Shown here: piece after piece, positions 15,121 to 17,086 of the stretch
Position numbering within the stretch: position 1 is the stretch's first letter
How the letters are laid out: each line of letters begins with the position of its first letter
Assembly (NCBI GenBank): GCA_030622295.1
Contig: JAUXGI010000002.1
Span: 1 to 17,086 of the forward strand
Origin: Planctomycetota bacterium
GTDB lineage: Bacteria; Planctomycetota; B129-G9
DNA length: 17,086 bases
Direction: 5' to 3'
Made by a program: the position numbers and the translations under genes
The notes under the pieces: generated by a model
Told to the model about the DNA's origin: nothing
The model's input: the letters and a program-made list of their open reading frames with translations, nothing else
The model's database searches: none

Positions 15121-16224
15121 TCAGGAAGCGTCCTCGCGCGCAGGCAGCGTTTCCTCCTGTTTGAAACGGCGAGCAAGTATCGCTTCTTTAACGCAGCGAA
15201 AATCCAGGCCGTTTATCTGAAGTTCGGTGCGTACCCGACCGATTTCTTCGAGAGTGTGCGCATCGGAGGACGTGACGACCGGGAAGTCGGGGAAAAAATC
15301 ACGCGCCTTGTCCAGAGATGCATTGGGCGACACCTCCAGCGCATCGAAGTTCATCTCGGCCGGGATGCACCCGAACTTCGTTGCGACGCTGAAAATCGGC
15401 CTGTCGACGTGAGCCGCTATCGCCATGCCTCCCAGCGCCCGTGCGTGTTTCACTGTCTCTACTACGTTAAGGCTTGTCTTGCCCGCGAGCATGTACTCTG
15501 CGATGCGCAGTGTTCTGCCGTGCATGTCCACCACTCGCTGACCGCCGTACTTCGCGCTATCGTAGTTTGCTTCGACCAGGTGGGCGTAAACGATTTCCTG
15601 CATCTTGAGCGCCTGCTCCGCGGTCGGGAACAGGAGCGCGACGTGCACTCCCTCCCGGGCGGTTGCCTCGATGCCGGGGATGACCAGCAGCGGCGCGCCT
15701 GCCGCCGCCAGTATCACCTGGGCGGCGTTCTCCGCGCTGTTGTGGTCGCAAACGGCTATGACATCCAGGTCACGCTCCAGCGCGGTTTCTACTATCGCCT
15801 CCGGCACCATCTCGTCCTCGGCGCACGGCGACAGGCAGGTGTGTATGTGCAGGTCGCAAGCCGCCGTCCTCATCACGTGCACAGCCGGGTTCGTCACCGA
15901 CCACAACCCCCCGGCGACATCAAAGACCGAACGGGTTGTGACAAAAACCGCAACGCCTTCCCGTCGCGCCAGATTCAGGGCGAGGTCGTCAACCTGGCCC
16001 TCGGCTACAATGACCGCCGCCAGTTTCTTGAACACCGCTACGGCGATAACGTTGGGCGTGCACCGGACCGTCACCCATACCTGGCCGTGCCTGGCGTGGT
16101 GCATAATACTGCTGAGAACGTCGCCGACGATGACCCCCGTCACCTCGGCCTCCAAGGATGCCTCCTCGACACAGCCCGACGTGGCGGAAAGGCCTGTCCC
16201 GGCAACCAGTTCTCGCAGTTTCAT
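15121..16224 (-). CDS. DRTGG-like domain + PHP-domain putative phosphoesterase
   Basis: This 367-residue protein is the first gene after the sigma-54 promoter. Residues 1-105 look like a DRTGG-type domain (GVIVGDVLSSIMHHARHGQVWVT region), a presumed small-molecule or regulatory module. A PHP domain follows with metal ligands in the usual order: DLHIHT (H126, H128), D160/H161 (CDHNS), E186 (PGIEA), H194, H272 (AHVD) and D321/H323 (SDAH). PHP proteins hydrolyse phosphate esters or nucleotide phosphates; the substrate is unknown. The start ATG 16224 has an AAGGA site at good spacing; the 47 extra codons upstream lack support and would cross the promoter. The gene is 24 bases from the HATPase gene. 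A link to hydrogenase regulation or turnover is inferred from position only. Confidence 0.88.
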   Translation of the reverse strand: MKLRELVAGTGLSATSGCVEEASLEAEVTGVIVGDVLSSIMHHARHGQVWVTVRCTPNVIAVAVFKKLAAVIVAEGQVDDLALNLARREGVAVFVTTRSVFDVAGGLWSVTNPAVHVMRTAACDLHIHTCLSPCAEDEMVPEAIVETALERDLDVIAVCDHNSAENAAQVILAAAGAPLLVIPGIEATAREGVHVALLFPTAEQALKMQEIVYAHLVEANYDSAKYGGQRVVDMHGRTLRIAEYMLAGKTSLNVVETVKHARALGGMAIAAHVDRPIFSVATKFGCIPAEMNFDALEVSPNASLDKARDFFPDFPVVTSSDAHTLEEIGRVRTELQINGLDFRCVKEAILARRFKQEETLPAREDAS

Positions 16225-16292
16225 TCGCTGTTCCTTATGATGACGGCCTGTATTTCTCACAGTGCGGCCCGCGGGCGCGCATTGTAAGCGTG

Positions 16293-16307
16293 GCAACCGA
16301 AGTGCCA
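16293..16307 (-). promoter_or_regulatory. Sigma-54 (-24/-12) promoter of the hydrogenase unit
   Basis: On the minus strand the sequence TTGGCAC-TTCGG-TTGC matches the -24/-12 consensus TGGCAC-N5-TTGC, with the invariant GG-N10-GC spacing exact (GG at 16306-16305, GC at 16294-16293). Transcription would start near 16281, about 57 bases before ATG 16224. The gene next door (16713-17086) ends in a sigma-54 activator C-terminus, which supports the call. Promoter activity itself is not shown. Confidence 0.85.
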
Positions 16308-16452
16308 ACGGGTGCAGTCGAGGACATTCGCAGAGTCGGCCCGGAGGATGTGCGGGCTTCCACAAAGCGTAACTGCCGTGAACAACGCGGGATAAAGAAA
16401 CGCAGGCGGCGGAAAATTGTCACCAGCGGTTTCTCACCCGGGACAGGAGGAG

Positions 16453-16470
16453 GGCCAACCGGGGGTGGCC
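16453..16470. promoter_or_regulatory. Candidate upstream activator site (imperfect 18-bp palindrome)
   Basis: GGCCAACC-GG-GGGTGGCC is a palindrome with one mismatch per arm pair. It lies about 150 bases upstream of the -24 element, within the usual range for enhancer sites of sigma-54 activators with Fis-type HTH domains. Only one clear copy is seen, so the assignment is tentative. Confidence 0.3.
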
Positions 16471-16550
16471 ATACAGGGACAAGTGGGGCGAACAGGTAAC
16501 ACATGGGCAATTGCGTGGGCACGGCGCGGCCTGTCCTTCTTTCCTTGACC

Positions 16551-16641
16551 CGCATTTCTCACCAGAATTCTGTTGCGCGCGAGGCTCGGGGAGTCAGACC
16601 CTTGCCCGTCGCTTCGCTCCTCCTCGGCGTCTGACCCCCTC
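16551..16641 (-). repeat. Dispersed GGGGTCTGAC repeat, copy E, plus half-site
   Basis: This copy has GGGTCTGACTCCCCGAGCCTCG (minus strand, 16601-16580), a spacer containing a GAATTC palindrome, and the tail GTGAGAAATGCGG ending at 16551. The half-site at 16620-16641 is identical over 22 bases to 5992-6013. Between them lies a GC-rich stretch. The element sits between the sigma-54 activator gene and the promoter region. Confidence 0.8.
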
Positions 16642-16643
16642 GC

Positions 16644-16664
16644 CTGTTGCCCGTTGCCTGTTGC
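16644..16664. repeat. Three tandem heptamers (CTGTTGC / CCGTTGC / CTGTTGC)
   Basis: Three consecutive 7-base units differ at one position. They lie between repeat copies E and F. No function is suggested by context; slippage-type simple sequence is the plain reading. Confidence 0.6.
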
Positions 16665-16676
16665 CGTTTGGTGAAT

Positions 16677-16712
16677 CGGGGGTCTGACTCCCCGAGCCGT
16701 GAGAAATGCGGG
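16677..16712 (+). repeat. Dispersed GGGGTCTGAC repeat, copy F, inverted relative to copy E
   Basis: On the + strand GGGGTCTGACTCCCCGAGCC is followed by GTGAGAAATGCGGG, the cleanest full unit in the window. It ends against the stop codon of the sigma-54 activator (TAG at 16715-16713). Copies E and F face each other, so the transcript between them could fold into a long hairpin. Confidence 0.85.
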
Positions 16713-17086
16713 CTAAACGTAGTCCTCATGTATGCCATACTTTCTCATTTTCTGGTAGAGCGTCTTGCGGTCTATTCCAAGGATTTCCGCCGCCCTCGTA
16801 CGCACCCCCTCTGTTCGGCGAAGGACCTCGATTATTCGCGCCCGCTCCACCCGTTCCAGGTACCCCTTCAGCGACATGGCGGGTGAGTCTTTTGCCGGCT
16901 GCCTTCCCCGTTCACCGAGGGTTTCCTCGGAGAGGTTGAAATCTTCGGGCAGGTCGGCGGAGTGTATTATCTCCTTGTCGTGCATTGCGACCATCTGCTG
17001 CACGAAGTTTCCCAGTTCGCGCACGTTGCCCGGCCAGTCGTAGTCCATTATCCTTGCCAGCGCGTCTTTCGCGAAGCCGCGGACAT
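16713..17086 (-). CDS. Sigma-54-dependent transcriptional activator, C-terminal part (runs off the window)
   Basis: Only about 124 C-terminal residues are present; the frame stays open to the window edge. The stretch ALARIMDYDWPGNVRELGNFVQQMV is the end of the AAA+ sigma-54 interaction domain (the WPGNVREL signature). A linker and a Fis-type helix-turn-helix (RAAEILGIDRKTLYQKMRKYGI) follow at the end. The ATG at 17048 is internal, not the start. Whether the missing N-terminus holds a receiver, PAS or other sensor cannot be seen; NtrC-type response regulators share this C-terminus. Its neighbour on the 3' side is a hydrogenase unit with a sigma-54 promoter, so it is the obvious candidate activator. 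Phosphate input from the kinases downstream is inference. Confidence 0.93.
   Translation of the reverse strand, partial: VRGFAKDALARIMDYDWPGNVRELGNFVQQMVAMHDKEIIHSADLPEDFNLSEETLGERGRQPAKDSPAMSLKGYLERVERARIIEVLRRTEGVRTRAAEILGIDRKTLYQKMRKYGIHEDYV

Larger units (their letters stand above)
16225..16712. other. 488-base intergenic region: regulatory span of the hydrogenase unit
   Basis: No convincing gene lies here. From right to left it holds repeat copies F and E with a half-site (16712-16551), an imperfect palindrome at 16453-16470, a sigma-54 promoter at 16307-16293, and a predicted untranslated leader of about 57 bases before the PHP gene. The short ORFs crossing it have no recognisable products and no good ribosome sites. 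No tRNA or riboswitch-like fold was recognised. Confidence 0.75.

Noticed and set aside
14566..16287. 573-codon open frame on the + strand
   Set aside because: Antisense to the PHP and HATPase genes, whose motifs are intact; the product looks like no family and crosses the sigma-54 promoter.
16225..16292. Riboswitch in the leader of the first gene
   Set aside because: The predicted leader is only about 57 bases and shows no known aptamer pattern.
16677..16712. GGGGTCTGAC repeats as insertion sequence ends
   Set aside because: No transposase, no target duplication and no enclosed cargo; copies vary in spacer and orientation.
1..17086. CRISPR array or tRNA/rRNA genes
   Set aside because: No regularly spaced repeat-spacer pattern and no cloverleaf or rRNA-like sequence was recognised.

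Overview
The window is a nearly complete [FeFe]-hydrogenase locus from an anaerobic, hydrogen-metabolising bacterium. The DNA is moderately GC-rich. Every gene I can support reads on the minus strand, so biological order runs from the right edge to the left. I cannot place the organism reliably. Sigma-54 control, several soluble histidine kinases and dispersed GGGGTCTGAC repeats would fit a deltaproteobacterial, planctomycete-like or candidate-phylum genome, but this is only an impression.

Layout in transcription order. (1) 17086-16713: C-terminal end of a sigma-54-dependent activator, cut by the window edge. (2) 16712-16225: the only long non-coding stretch. It holds repeat copies, a possible upstream activator site and a near-perfect -24/-12 (sigma-54) promoter at 16307-16293. 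(3) 16224-14467: a DRTGG-like + PHP domain protein and a stand-alone HATPase_c protein, both of unknown role. (4) 14470-8589: the four-subunit hydrogenase: NuoE-like HndA, small [2Fe-2S] HndB, an unusual HndC (NuoF-like) fused to a GltD/NfnB-like flavoprotein, and the catalytic HndD/HydA. (5) 8498-4291: a signalling block: a cytoplasmic kinase built on a degenerate H-cluster domain, a single-domain receiver, and a REC-PAS-kinase hybrid. (6) 4294-173: the H-cluster assembly genes hydG, a TM1266-family small regulator, hydF and hydE, followed by a rho-independent terminator at 99-77.

How the parts fit together. The structural genes, all three maturases (HydE, HydF, HydG) and a sensory module appear to form one self-contained unit of about 16 kb. 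Several junctions overlap by 4 to 8 bases (kinase/hydG, hydF/hydE, HATPase/hndA), which suggests translational coupling. The enzyme should exchange electrons among H2, ferredoxin and NAD(H). The extra GltD-like module could add NADP(H). The degenerate H-cluster kinase is a plausible H2 or redox sensor. The sigma-54 promoter beside a sigma-54 activator gives a likely route from sensing to transcription.

Odd points: Cys-to-Ser in the L1 H-cluster motif of HydA, with a new Cys in the following loop; replacement of the usual C-terminal ferredoxin domain of HndC by a flavoprotein; and a family of structured repeats that sits in the gaps just 3' of genes throughout the locus.
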